A stretch of DNA of 64,000 nucleotides from Saitoella complicata NRRL Y-17804 (taxonomy: Eukaryota > Ascomycota > Saitoellomycetes > Saitoellales > Saitoellaceae). How positions within the stretch are numbered: the stretch's first letter is position 1; each line of letters begins with the position of its first letter. The stretch is from contig NW_017566997.1 in the NCBI RefSeq assembly GCF_001661265.1, positions 496,001-560,000 of the forward strand, given 5' to 3'. Both the position numbers and the translations under genes were made by a program. The notes under the pieces were generated by a model, which was not told where the DNA came from, did no database searches, and was given only the letters and a program-made list of their open reading frames with translations. Below, piece by piece: positions 30,230-40,259 of the stretch.

Positions 30230-32593
30230 ATGGCCAATCGAGCCCCCGACACCGGCCTCCTGACGGTCAAATCGATCCTTTCCTCGTACCTTCCCGCTTC
30301 CGTCGAGCCCACCCTCCCTACAAACCTCCCCGGCATCCTCGAAACCCTCATTTCACAGCGTCCGCTCGCCTCTGAAGCGCGTGATCAGGAAGAATATGCG
30401 GCTACGTTGCACAAATGGACTACCAGACTTACTTCTTTGGTTCAGGCGAAGAGTGCTGGAGTTAGGTGGGCGGGTGTTTGCCTGATCAAAGCTACATTGG
30501 AGCAGAGTTGGGATTGCGTACTCAGCCATGGCGCGACTTGGTCGAGACTCTTGATCGCTATCCTTGGTCGACCTGAGCCGCCGGTGTTGCTTGAGCGGAC
30601 GATTGTTACGTTGAAGGCGTTGTTCAGGCTCACGAGGGGTAAGCCGGCGCTGATCAGAGATATCACAACGCCTGCGTTGCCCGGCTATTTCGCTTCGCTC
30701 GTTGCGTTGTGTTCGAACGATTACTTGCTTCAGACCGGACTGGGCGCGTTGCATGAGACGTTGACTGAGCATCCTACGACTTTTCGTCCGTTTGCGGGAA
30801 AATTGACATCTGTATGCCTTGCGATTTTGGACGGCTCGAGACAGGCGTCGCCCAAGGTCGAGATGACGGCCGCGAAGTGCTTCGCTTCTCTTTATCTCTG
30901 TGCACCGAAGAATGGGTCTGCGGATGAGTGGAGGAAGGGCCTGTTGGCAGTCGTAGGTGAGGCGCATGTAACGCTCGATGCTCTTTTCCGATTTGTGGAT
31001 GAGGATCGGGATGGGATTACTAACCCGGGCGGAATGGGTATGCCTGAGTTGCCAACCGCTCACGCTTCTGCTGTTGTAGCTGGTGGCCGGCGCTTTGCTG
31101 TCTTGATCAAGCTCTTGGAAGTTTTCTTGAGCTTGGGTAGAAAGATGGAAGTTAGGGTCCCGGTCGGAGTCTTGGTCGACTTGTTCACTCGCGTCACCGA
31201 CATCAAGTTTAACGCCCTCCTCAAGCCCGCCACCGACAAGAACGAGCAAGGACTCTTGTTCTCTCACCTCCCCTCTCTCCACATCGCTACTGTCAAATTC
31301 GCACACACGCTCATCCGCGTCCTCGCCCACAACTTCCTCCCTCACTTCGATTCCTTCGTCACTCAAGCCTCCGGTCTTCTTCAGTCCACCACGAATGAGG
31401 AACTCCGTCAGGCTATCTACGAGGCATTGGATGCCTGCACCACCCTGTTCGGCGCTGGTACCTCGAACGCGAAAGTATCGAACACACCCATCACCGCAAT
31501 TCTCTCCGACCTCACCCGTCTCGCTCCGCCTTCCGCCCGTACCCCCGTCGAAGACGCCATCGCCACTGCCGCTTCAGGCTCAAACACCAAGAACCCCCGC
31601 AAGCGAAAGGCACCCACCTCCGACGCCCCCGCCAAACTTTCCGGCGCGATGGCCAGTTCGGATGCTCTCACCAACCCCGCCGCGTTCCACCGTATTCCTA
31701 GGACGAAGATGCTCGAGGCTGCGTTGGGGTTGTTGAGGGTTTGTTTGGGACAGTGTATGCCTCAAGCGATCTCTCCGTCTTTGAGGTCGAGTATTGATCG
31801 GGTGTTGCTGGAGTTGAGCACATCTACCACCGTCACTATTCCATCCAGCGTACGTGTTCTTTTGCACGATGCGCTTGTTGCGTCTGTGCTTTCTCCGTCG
31901 TCTACACAGGCGGCTATCCTTCCCCACGTCCTCCGCGTTCTCGACTCCGCATCGCACTCCACAAACGCTGACCTCGCTCGCGCCAAGTTGGCTTGTGTCG
32001 AACAGCTTGACGCAGTCCTCCACACCCGTTTCCCACCTTTGAGAAAGGTCGATCCGAACGGAAAGGCGACGGAAGGTGTGTTGAGCTTGATGAGGGGACA
32101 GCAGGATGAGGAAGCGGAAGAGAATGGTGAGGATGACTATGAGATGAGGGCCGCGCCCCCAGCTCCGGTTTGGAGTGGGAGTGTAAGCGCGGTTGTGGCT
32201 CCGCCTGTTGTGATTGCGGCACCGGTTGTTCAGCAGCAGCAACCGTCGCAGCAGGCGTTTGGTGGTGGTGCGTCTTGGTCGACTGGATTCTCGGCTTCTG
32301 CGCCTGTGGCATCGGCACCGGCAGCTTCTGCTCCTACGCCTTTTGGTGGGTTTGGTGCGTCCAGTGCGGCCTCGGCTCCCGCGATCACTATGCCCACCAC
32401 CCCTGCCGTCGAGGTTCCGCCTGTGATCGAGACAGTTCCTGTTGCCCTCTCCCAACCTGCGTCAACATTTGGAGTCGCTTACTCGCAGCAAAAGGAAGAG
32501 AAAATGGATGTCCAACAGACCGAGGGAGAGGGACGCGATGATGAGATGCCGACGATTGACATGGGAGACGATAGTGATGAGGATGACGAGTAG
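30230..32593 (+). CDS. RIX1: Rix1 (PELP1-type) pre-60S processing factor
   Basis: A single exon of 787 aa. The N-terminal alpha-solenoid (about residues 1-400) has the Rix1 features VKSILSSYLP, RWAGVCLIKATLEQSW and LERTIVTLKALFRLTRGKPA. A KNPRKRKAP segment at about 450 looks like an NLS. The C-terminal third is Ala/Pro-rich and ends in an acidic tail (DMGDDSDEDDE), as in Rix1/PELP1. Together with Ipi1, Ipi3 and the Rea1 ATPase it removes ITS2 and remodels nucleolar pre-60S particles. The long opposite-strand frames under it are shadows. Confidence 0.9.
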   Translation: MANRAPDTGLLTVKSILSSYLPASVEPTLPTNLPGILETLISQRPLASEARDQEEYAATLHKWTTRLTSLVQAKSAGVRWAGVCLIKATLEQSWDCVLSHGATWSRLLIAILGRPEPPVLLERTIVTLKALFRLTRGKPALIRDITTPALPGYFASLVALCSNDYLLQTGLGALHETLTEHPTTFRPFAGKLTSVCLAILDGSRQASPKVEMTAAKCFASLYLCAPKNGSADEWRKGLLAVVGEAHVTLDALFRFVDEDRDGITNPGGMGMPELPTAHASAVVAGGRRFAVLIKLLEVFLSLGRKMEVRVPVGVLVDLFTRVTDIKFNALLKPATDKNEQGLLFSHLPSLHIATVKFAHTLIRVLAHNFLPHFDSFVTQASGLLQSTTNEELRQAIYEALDACTTLFGAGTSNAKVSNTPITAILSDLTRLAPPSARTPVEDAIATAASGSNTKNPRKRKAPTSDAPAKLSGAMASSDALTNPAAFHRIPRTKMLEAALGLLRVCLGQCMPQAISPSLRSSIDRVLLELSTSTTVTIPSSVRVLLHDALVASVLSPSSTQAAILPHVLRVLDSASHSTNADLARAKLACVEQLDAVLHTRFPPLRKVDPNGKATEGVLSLMRGQQDEEAEENGEDDYEMRAAPPAPVWSGSVSAVVAPPVVIAAPVVQQQQPSQQAFGGGASWSTGFSASAPVASAPAASAPTPFGGFGASSAASAPAITMPTTPAVEVPPVIETVPVALSQPASTFGVAYSQQKEEKMDVQQTEGEGRDDEMPTIDMGDDSDEDDE

Positions 32594-32768
32594 GACAATC
32601 TTATCTAAATAAAGCAGATATAGACGTAAAAAAACATAGGAAATCCAGTCATTCGTACAGTCATCTCAAATATTCGCACGGATTCGCGTTCCCGCCAGGG
32701 CCCGCTGCACGAACCTCCGCACGATGAGCGCATTCAAGTCCTCCTCGACCAACGAAACATAACCACCA

Positions 32769-34230
32769 ATGGATCCAGCATTGACCTCGGACAAGGACAA
32801 ACATGCTCCCGCGTGGAAGCAGCTCCTTCGTTTGGTCACTTTGATCACTCTCTTTAACCTGACATGTGTCTGCGTGGTATGTTGAAGAAGACAATTAATC
32901 GCCTCGTGCCATTACTGACATTTCACCATACAGTTCTCGACCCAATTACTCGGCGTTCCGCTATACTTCTACGATAAACAATGGTACTACGCGTATATTT
33001 CCCGTACCAAACAGTCGTTCGGTCTCATCTGCGTATTCATCACGCAGTACTTCGCTCCAACTAAAATGGTAGTTACGGGTGATACGGACATGGCGGGACA
33101 ACTACGCAAAACCGAAGATGGGAGATTATCTAGCGTTTTTCCACAACGAGCTGTCGTTATCGCCAATCATCAGGTCCGGGATAGTCTCAATTGGTTGAAT
33201 ACCGACTAACACTTCTTTCGGACAGATTTACTCGGATTGGTTGTATATCTGGTGGTTGGCGTACACCTCCCGCCTTCACGGGGCAATCTATATCATCCTC
33301 AAGGATTCTTTGAAATGGATCCCTATCGCCGGATGGGCAATGCAATTCTACGGGTTTATCTTCATGTCGAGGTCGGTTTCCCATAACACATCTTTCTTAC
33401 ATATTTGATGGCTGACGGTGAACTGACAGAAAATGGTCACATGACAAGCCTAAGATGCTTCATCGTCTGCAAAAGTTGAAGAACCCTGATGACCCGATGT
33501 GGCTTCTCATCTTCCCTGAGGGAACGAATTACTCGCCTAACACCACCCAGAAATCCGCCGAATTTGCGGAGAAGACCGGACAGGTACACGTTATCTTTGT
33601 TCGCCGTATTGTCTAAAGAAAACTAACTTAATTCCGTGAAGTCCGACCTCAAACACCTCCTCCTCCCCCGCACGACCGGCCTCCACTTCTGCCTGGCAAC
33701 CCTCGACCCTTCCATCGATTACATCTATGACCTAACAATCGGCTACTCCGGCATCCAACCCTCCGTCAACCCTTTCGCCGGAATCGAATATACCCTGAAA
33801 TCCGTATATGGAGAGGGCAAAGCGCCAAAGGGTGTTCATATTCATGTGCGGAGGATCAAGGTGAAGGATGTGCCGTTGAACGATGATCCTAAGTTTGAGG
33901 TGTGGTTGAGGCGGGTTTGGGAGGAGAAGGATGTATGTGTAGGCATCCACCGAGTATACTTTTTTGGTTGCTGACGGAAGGGGTGTACGTAGGAATTACT
34001 GGAGTATTTCTACACGAACGGACATTTTCCGACGGAAAACGGGGAACCCAAGGTTGAGACAGAGGTCAAGCTGGGTAGTGTGCTCGAGGTAAGTGACGAT
34101 CAGCCCCAGTTCTCGGGAGTCGAGGTCACTGACGTATCGGTCTCGCCTGCAGATGTTCAATATCTTCAACGTGTTGTTGGCTGCGGCGGCGGTTGCGCAT
34201 ACGGTGATTAAGGGATTTAGGATGAAGTAA
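32769..34230 (+). CDS. Membrane lysophospholipid acyltransferase (PlsC/AGPAT, Cst26-like), seven exons
   Basis: Exons 32769-32876, 32934-33173, 33226-33371, 33430-33583, 33642-33932, 33993-34088 and 34153-34230 join in frame to give about 370 aa. The acyltransferase motif I NHQIYSDW (NHxxxxD) is formed across the second splice; motif III FPEGTN lies in exon 4, and KHLLLPRTTGL follows. N-terminal (LVTLITLFNLTCVCV) and C-terminal (FNIFNVLLAAAAVAHTV) segments look membrane-spanning. It resembles the fungal Cst26/YDR018C branch, which esterifies lysophospholipids (for example stearate onto phosphatidylinositol) at the ER. The exact substrate is not readable from sequence. The ATG at 32723 is followed by a stop after 12 codons, so 32769 is chosen. 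Confidence 0.88.
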
Positions 34231-34471
34231 AGTTTCATTTCAGGTGAGTTGCGAGCTAGTTTATGATATCGTCTCTAACTCCGATTCACAGGCGTTCGTT
34301 CATACAAGCCGAAAAGCATGCAAGAGATTGGGCACAGGGGTGCTAGAAGCTCAATCAGATGAAAGTAAAGTGTACGATAGATGTCAACATCATAATCTGC
34401 ATATGATCTTTCTATCACATCCTCTAGCATCTTTTTAAATCGCCTGTTTTACCCCTTGTGTGTAGGGTCCT

Positions 34472-35905
34472 CTACTTCTTCGCATCATGATAAAACACAA
34501 CCGCAAACTTCCCATTCACAGCCCACTTCGTATCCTTCTGATCCAACTCCTCCTCAAGCCCCTCCCTCAAGCCCACCATAACATCCGCCTTCGCAGTCCT
34601 CAACGACAACGTCCTTAATCCGCTCGTCGCCAAGGGTCCGATTGCGTTCGTCCATGGGGTTGTACGGGGCCACATCGCGTCACCAGTCAACTTACGGAAA
34701 TTGAGGTCACCTTTGAAGATGACGAGGTCGGATTCCTGCAGGTCGGCGTGCAGTTCGGGGGCGCAGGTTGGGAGACGCCAGTATGAGTGACCGGTTGTCC
34801 AGAAGTGGTTGGGACGGATGACGATACGGCCTTCTGCGTAATGCTCCATCCAGCGTTCGATCAGGAAGTCCATTGCGGACCTGTCCTCGGGTGTGAAGAA
34901 TGTCGAGTCACGGAGTTGTGAGAAACAGTGTGCGACATCGGCTGGGAGAACGTCTGAAACGAACCAGCCGAAATCCTTGGGGTGTAGGACGATGGTTTGT
35001 GCGTGGTTTGTCTCGAGGAGGTATGTCGCGAAGATCAAATCCGCAAACAACTCGAATCCGGCATTATCGAGCACAAAATCGATGCGGCCACCTTTGAGCT
35101 GCGAGATGAAACCCCAGGCTTTGTCGAGGTTGTTGACGAGGATGTTGGCGGCGGATTTGGCGATTGCTTCTTTTCCTTGGAGTTTTTGGATGTCTTCGTA
35201 CGAGAGGTTTGTCAATAGTGACAGATCGGTTGCGTTACCCCACAAGGAGATCTGTGCCATTTCGAGGAAGAGGAGCTTTTGTGCCTCCGCGTCGCGGGTG
35301 AGGCCCTTGTGGCTCTCGAGATCACGGACGAGCTCGCCAAAACGGACGGCAAGTTCGTTGACGGCGGCGGCGGAGGAGCGGAAGGTGTCGGTTTTCTGTC
35401 TGTGGAACAGGTCATAGGATTTCCAGTGCTCGGACTGCGCGAACAACGAGTGCAACCTTCTGTACAGATAACACTCAACATACAGCCACGGCCCCGAAAA
35501 CCACGTAATCTCCCTTCCCTCCCTCTCATTCCAATACTTGAGCTCATCGTTGTAATCCTTGACGTCCGCGTCACCGTCGTCTGGGAGGGGAGTGAGGACG
35601 CGGTCGTGTTGTTCCTCGTGTTTGAGAGCCGCGATACCCGCAATGATCTTCTTGCCTTCGGGCAGCTTGGGGGAGTCGGCGGGGAGAGAGGAGATGGTGC
35701 GGTGCATGTCATCAATCGCTTGGGTTAGGATGATTGGGTAGCGCTCGACCACGGAGGGCCATGCAAAGGACTTCTTGTCGGAAGTCAAGTAGAAGGCTGG
35801 GGTTCCACGGTATTAGTATGGGAGGAGCGGCGCGAGCAGAGCGGCAGCAGCGCTGAGGAAGGACATACGGAGCGGGGCATCGAGCTTGGAGAAATCGACA
35901 GTCAT
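34472..35905 (-). CDS. DUF89 metal-dependent damage-control phosphatase (ARMT1/YMR027W type)
   Basis: Exon 1 (35869-35905, MTVDFSKLDAPL) and exon 2 (34472-35796) join across a 72-nt intron, giving about 453 aa. The catalytic metal-binding motif is FVLDNAGFELFADLIF, with later LVIFKGDLNFRKLTGD, both typical of DUF89 subfamily III. The yeast member YMR027W hydrolyses sugar phosphates such as fructose 1-phosphate. The human member ARMT1 has also been called a carboxyl methyltransferase. A role removing harmful phosphometabolites is the better-supported reading. The exon-2 frame alone begins at TTG, so the first exon is needed. Divergent from MTG2 over 217 bp with two CAGCTG sites. Confidence 0.88.
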
Positions 35906-36122
35906 CTTGAATGATGGTTTTTGTCGAGGGATGATTTGGTGGTGAACGACTGATCTGGTTCGATGACCCGCGGCCGGCGCCGAATGCCTTCCGCGGTCAA
36001 CTTGTGCCTCTCTTGCGCAACCGCAGCTGATCCGAGCGCACTTTTCGAGACAGCTGCAGTACATACGTCGTACAGCCCTACGGTCGAGTTCGTTCTGCGT
36101 CTCCACGTCTTCACAACCTAGT
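35906..36122. promoter_or_regulatory. divergent promoter, DUF89 gene / MTG2
   Basis: 217 bp with CAGCTG at 36024-36029 (context CCGCAGCTGATCC) and at 36051-36056 (context ACAGCTGCAG), both within 100 bp of the MTG2 start. Confidence 0.5.
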
Positions 36123-37799
36123 ATGCTTCGTTCACCGACGTCGGCGACTGTCACCCCGGCGGCACGCCGCTTCTTCACTGTCTTTTACCGCCATTTCGCC
36201 TCCACCTCCATCCTCTGCAACGAGTCCAAGCCTGAGCTCGATTCACTCCTCAGAAAATCCAAAGCCACGCGATCAGCTGATTACAAACTTAATCAAAGAG
36301 GCACGAATTTCGTCGATACCCGTGTCATTATTGTCGAATCCGGTACCGGTGGTGCCGGTTGCGTCTCCTTTGCGAGAGAAAAGTACAGGCCAAAAGGGCC
36401 GCCTAGTGGAGGGAATGGTGGAGCAGGAGGAAATGTGTGGGTTATTCCGACGAAGGGTGAGACGAGTTTGCATAAGGTGCCGCCACATATCATTGCGGAT
36501 GATGGCCAGACTGGGCAAGGTGATGTGATGCACGGGAGGGCGGGGCAGGATATCGTTATTAAGGTTCCTCCGGGTACGGTGGTCACTGAGATTGGTACAC
36601 GTGAGAAGGTGATCAAGCGAGGGCAGGATATGTGGGTTCACTATCCCAATTTCGAGGATGAGAACGAGGCGAGTGATCTTCTCCGCGCTGCTGCCCACAG
36701 GGTTTTGCTCGAAGCGCCGTCTATTGTCCGGGAAGAAGAAGTGTTGTCTCATGGGAATAGCAGAGAACGCTTCTTGGCGAAGAAGATCATGGAAGCGGAA
36801 AACTTGAAGCCGCTGGGTGAGACGCCGAAAGTTAATCTTGACTTTTCCGATGCGGGCGAGAACGATGACCCATTTCCTCCTCAACTGATTCTCAAAGGTG
36901 GCCGGGGTGGGCTAGGAAACCCGTTCTTCCAGACTCCGGATATCCGTGTGCCTCGGTACGCTACCCGCGGTGCACCTGGTACGAGGATCAGACTACACCT
37001 TGAGCTGAAGACGTTGGCGGACATTGGACTTGTTGGCTTGCCGAATGCTGGTAAGAGTACGTTGTTGAGAGCGATTAGTAACGCGAAACCGGAGGTTGCC
37101 GCTTATGCATTTACGACGCTCAACCCTTACGTCGGTACCATTCCCTACCAAAACGCACAAAAGGTCATGACGGTTGCTGACATCCCCGGACTCATCGCCG
37201 GCGCATCCGACAACCGAGGTCTGGGACACTCCTTCCTTCGTCATATTGAGCGTGCCAAGGTTTTATGTATGGTACTCGATTTGGGAGGAGACCCGTGGAG
37301 TGCGTATCTTACCTTGAAGAAGGAGTTGGGAGCATACAAGGAAGGGTTGGATAAGAGGCGTCAGGTCATTGTCGCAAACAAAGCGGATACGGAGGGCTCG
37401 CAGGCGGCATATGCTGAGCTTTCGAAGAAGATCCGTGAGCTGTGGGAGGAGGAGATGGCGATGCTCGACGCACAGCCACCTGTTGTCGAGTTCAACGCGG
37501 CTAAGCCTGGCACTATTGCGTTTGACCGCAAGGAAGCTGAGGAAATGGACAAGTTTGAAAAAGCGCTGACGAAACTTGGGTTGGATGAAGAAGTCAAGAA
37601 GCCTGCTAAGAAGCTACCTTGGAAGAAGGTGCCGTGTCCGATCGTTATTCCTGTTTGTGCGATGAAGGGTCAAGGTGTCAGCAGAGTTATCGAGGCTATG
37701 GGGCGTGCTGTGGATGAAGAGAAGGAGGCTGAGGAAGTTGAGAAGAGGAAGTTGAAGGAGAAGGAGGAGAAGGAGTTCCCGATGATCATTCAAGGGTGA
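36123..37799 (+). CDS. MTG2: Mitochondrial Obg-family GTPase Mtg2
   Basis: A single exon of 558 aa. The N terminus (MLRSPTSATVTPAARRFFTV) looks like a mitochondrial presequence. The glycine-rich Obg fold follows (PPSGGNGGAGGNVWVIP and GRGGLGNPFF). The G domain has G1 GLPNAGKST near residue 305, G3 DIPGL and G4 NKAD. An insertion of about 95 residues separates the Obg N-terminal glycine repeats, as in other fungal members. Mtg2 acts in large mitoribosomal subunit assembly at the inner membrane. The C-terminal 30 residues are Lys/Glu-rich. The start at the first ATG is supported by the presequence. Confidence 0.93.
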   Translation: MLRSPTSATVTPAARRFFTVFYRHFASTSILCNESKPELDSLLRKSKATRSADYKLNQRGTNFVDTRVIIVESGTGGAGCVSFAREKYRPKGPPSGGNGGAGGNVWVIPTKGETSLHKVPPHIIADDGQTGQGDVMHGRAGQDIVIKVPPGTVVTEIGTREKVIKRGQDMWVHYPNFEDENEASDLLRAAAHRVLLEAPSIVREEEVLSHGNSRERFLAKKIMEAENLKPLGETPKVNLDFSDAGENDDPFPPQLILKGGRGGLGNPFFQTPDIRVPRYATRGAPGTRIRLHLELKTLADIGLVGLPNAGKSTLLRAISNAKPEVAAYAFTTLNPYVGTIPYQNAQKVMTVADIPGLIAGASDNRGLGHSFLRHIERAKVLCMVLDLGGDPWSAYLTLKKELGAYKEGLDKRRQVIVANKADTEGSQAAYAELSKKIRELWEEEMAMLDAQPPVVEFNAAKPGTIAFDRKEAEEMDKFEKALTKLGLDEEVKKPAKKLPWKKVPCPIVIPVCAMKGQGVSRVIEAMGRAVDEEKEAEEVEKRKLKEKEEKEFPMIIQG

Positions 37800-38261
37800 A
37801 AGCGTTTGGATGTGGGTACACGTTTGCGATTTGGTGTTGGTCTTGCATTGAGATATGGCATAGTTAAGATTCACTATTGGGTGCATTGGAGTTTACCTAC
37901 CGTAGGCCAAGCTATAGGACAGTATGTTTTCTGTTCGAAGATGTCAATCTCAAGACAGAAGACCAGAGGAATGAAACAATAAATCAAATCCCGTGTGCAT
38001 GACGAGAATCCAGTAAAACCTAAGCAATATGACCCCTCGATTACCTCGCTGGCCTTGGCGTCTGAAGGGGGAACACGATATGAACTTGCTACAGCATAGG
38101 CTAGCGCTAGCACTCTGCAGACGCTTCTACGGCTGAGTGCAGACAGGATTTCAGTGAAGCGCTAGCGGGCGCGAAGCACGAACGACAGTTTCCCAGTATG
38201 GTATCTTGGAGTTCGTGAGAGTCACTATCGATACAATTCCTTTCGCACAAACACCAACTCT
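37800..38261. other. convergent intergenic, MTG2 / dienelactone hydrolase
   Basis: 462 bp between convergent stops, with no gene seen. It carries GCTAGCGCTAGC at 38100-38111 and AGCGCTAGCG at about 38158-38167, a palindromic unit also found at about 48877-48886. Confidence 0.4.
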
Positions 38262-39319
38262 TCAAAGCCTTGCCTTGAAAAAGCTGACTAACTCCTTCAT
38301 TCCATCATCAAACATCTCCCTCTGCTCCTTCACCGCCATATCCCCCCTCGCAGCCATCCACCCATGATGCATCGTGTCATACCTCTTGAACACGCAATCC
38401 CCTCCAAACTTCTTCTCCTTGACGACATTCTCGAACTCTTGCATCGTGTTTTTGTCTTCGTCCTTGGAGGGAAGAGCACAGATGGGGATCGTGAGGGCGC
38501 GGGCATCGGCGGGGTCGACCATAGCGGGGTGAATCATTGCGGCTGCTTTGAAGGGGGTTGAGGAACCCGAAGCGAGGACGGAGAGTTTGCCGCCCCAACT
38601 GTGAGTGAACCAGTGTTAGTTTGCCGATCTTTCATGGGGCAACCATGAGATTCGCTCACCAAAATCCATAAACCCCCAAACAAACACTCTCCCCCTCCCT
38701 CCCCTTCACCACCTCCCCCACAACCCCCTTCAACACCTCCAAATTCCTCTTCACGCTCGCCTCAGCCCCAAAGAACTTTTGCAATGCATCTTTCTTCTCT
38801 TTAGTGTCGGGCGGGTAGTATGATGCAGGGAATGGAGACCCGCGGAAGAAATCGGGCATGTAGACTTTGAAGCCGGCGGTGGCCAGGATGTCTGCGCCTT
38901 GTTTTGTTTGCGGGTGGAAGCCGAAGATATCGTAGATCTGCAAGGAAGCATCTGGATCAGTGACACTGTACAGGAAGAGGAAGGCCGGGGGGTGCGTACA
39001 CAGATCAGGATCTTCTTAGAGGAGTTGGAGGTGACATACGTCTCCAACCCGTTGATCGTCGTGGTGATTCCTTTGGGCTGGTAGTTGCCTATATTGTTGA
39101 TCGAATCAGTGTGCGTCTAACACGGCAACCAATCAACAACATACTCTGGACGGGAGGAATGGAGCAACAGGCTTCGTTTGTGTTGTGAATCTCAGTCATC
39201 TTACGTACGCTGATGTTGATTGGGTTGGTGTTGCTGTTGCTGTTGAAAAGGGGTTTGGTGACGAAGGTAAGTTGAGGCCGAGGTGGACAGACGGCGGTGT
39301 TCAGAAGTAAACGGTTCAT
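38262..39319 (-). CDS. Dienelactone hydrolase family protein, four exons
   Basis: Exons 39145-39319, 39000-39088, 38660-38937 and 38262-38598 join in frame to give about 292 aa. The splice between exons 3 and 4 builds the nucleophile elbow YGFCWGGK, so the catalytic residue is Cys as in dienelactone hydrolases. The Asp (in PSKDEDK) and His (in DTMHHGWMAARG) complete the triad. The family signature ACCSIPPVQSNYQPKG is near the N terminus. Two in-frame starts exist: 39319 adds 40 residues resembling a mitochondrial presequence, and 39199 (MTEIHNTNEACC) gives a cytosolic form. The natural substrate is unknown; fungal members often lie near transporters, as here. Confidence 0.87.
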
Positions 39320-40259
39320 GGTAGGTCTTGGTGGTTTCTCACGCATTGCGGACGAGGAGCGGGGTTGTGACGTCATGCAATGTCCGGCCCGACATTACTT
39401 GGGCAATCATGTGAACACATCTGGGGCACAACATGGAGGACAACATTATTGGCTTTGCCTTGCAATTGATTTCTTGGTACTGTAGCTGCGAGTGTGCGCT
39501 CTCGTCACTCACATACGGAATGCGCGTACCGGCGAGCGTGGGAATTTTTTGAATGCCACTACCCACAGCAGGAAAATCACACAACCTTTGCTTTGGGCTT
39601 ATTTTGGACGCTGTTGAAGATTTGTAGCTTTGCTTACGTTGAACGTTGACCTTCGCACGACGTCAAGAACGTGGTTGAGGACACCGACACGGTCGAAAAT
39701 TTGGCTGAAGGTTTGAAAAGTGATTTGCAATTGAAGAATCTATCCGACGAGTTGATGGGCTGTGCGAAGCCACCTATGGAGACTTGTTGTTTCAAGCCAT
39801 CGACCTCGTAAATCTGGCGAGGGAAGCTACCACCCCATATACCTTACTTCATATAACGGTTGCGTCATGCACGAACGGATGTCGTGCTCGCTCATCGGCA
39901 CCGGCAGCTTGAGGGCTAGGACGCACGAGGTGTTCGTGAACCACGAGGACAAGGAATAACCTGATTAAATAATCGGTCAGAAACAGATCTAGACCATACC
40001 AATTCCTTCCTCTCTCAATTGGTTTTTGCAAGGTTAAGGTTCCGCGTGCGCGTCGAGGACTGAACCGCGCAGGCCGTCGCCATGACCTCGGTGCTGGTGA
40101 CCGAGCACGCCATCCCTCGGAGAATGAGCCGAAGTAAGTAGAATGAAGTCTATCAAGGATCTCGGATGTCGTGCTCGGATGTATGTATATAAGGACTCTT
40201 GTCCACCCTTTGGAGTAGACCAGAGCATCGTTGCCGCACAAACCTCCTCTGATCTCGCC
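39320..40259. promoter_or_regulatory. divergent region, dienelactone hydrolase / MFS permease
   Basis: 940 bp without a supported gene. A canonical TATATAA at 40186-40192 lies about 70 bp before the permease ATG at 40260, and a further in-frame ATG at 40143 lies upstream of it. That favours the downstream start. Open frames at 39849-40397 on the minus strand lack family features. Confidence 0.5.
40186..40192 (+). promoter_or_regulatory. TATA box of MFS permease gene
   Basis: TATATAAGG sits 68-74 bp upstream of the ATG at 40260. It argues that transcription begins after the in-frame ATG at 40143. Confidence 0.6.
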
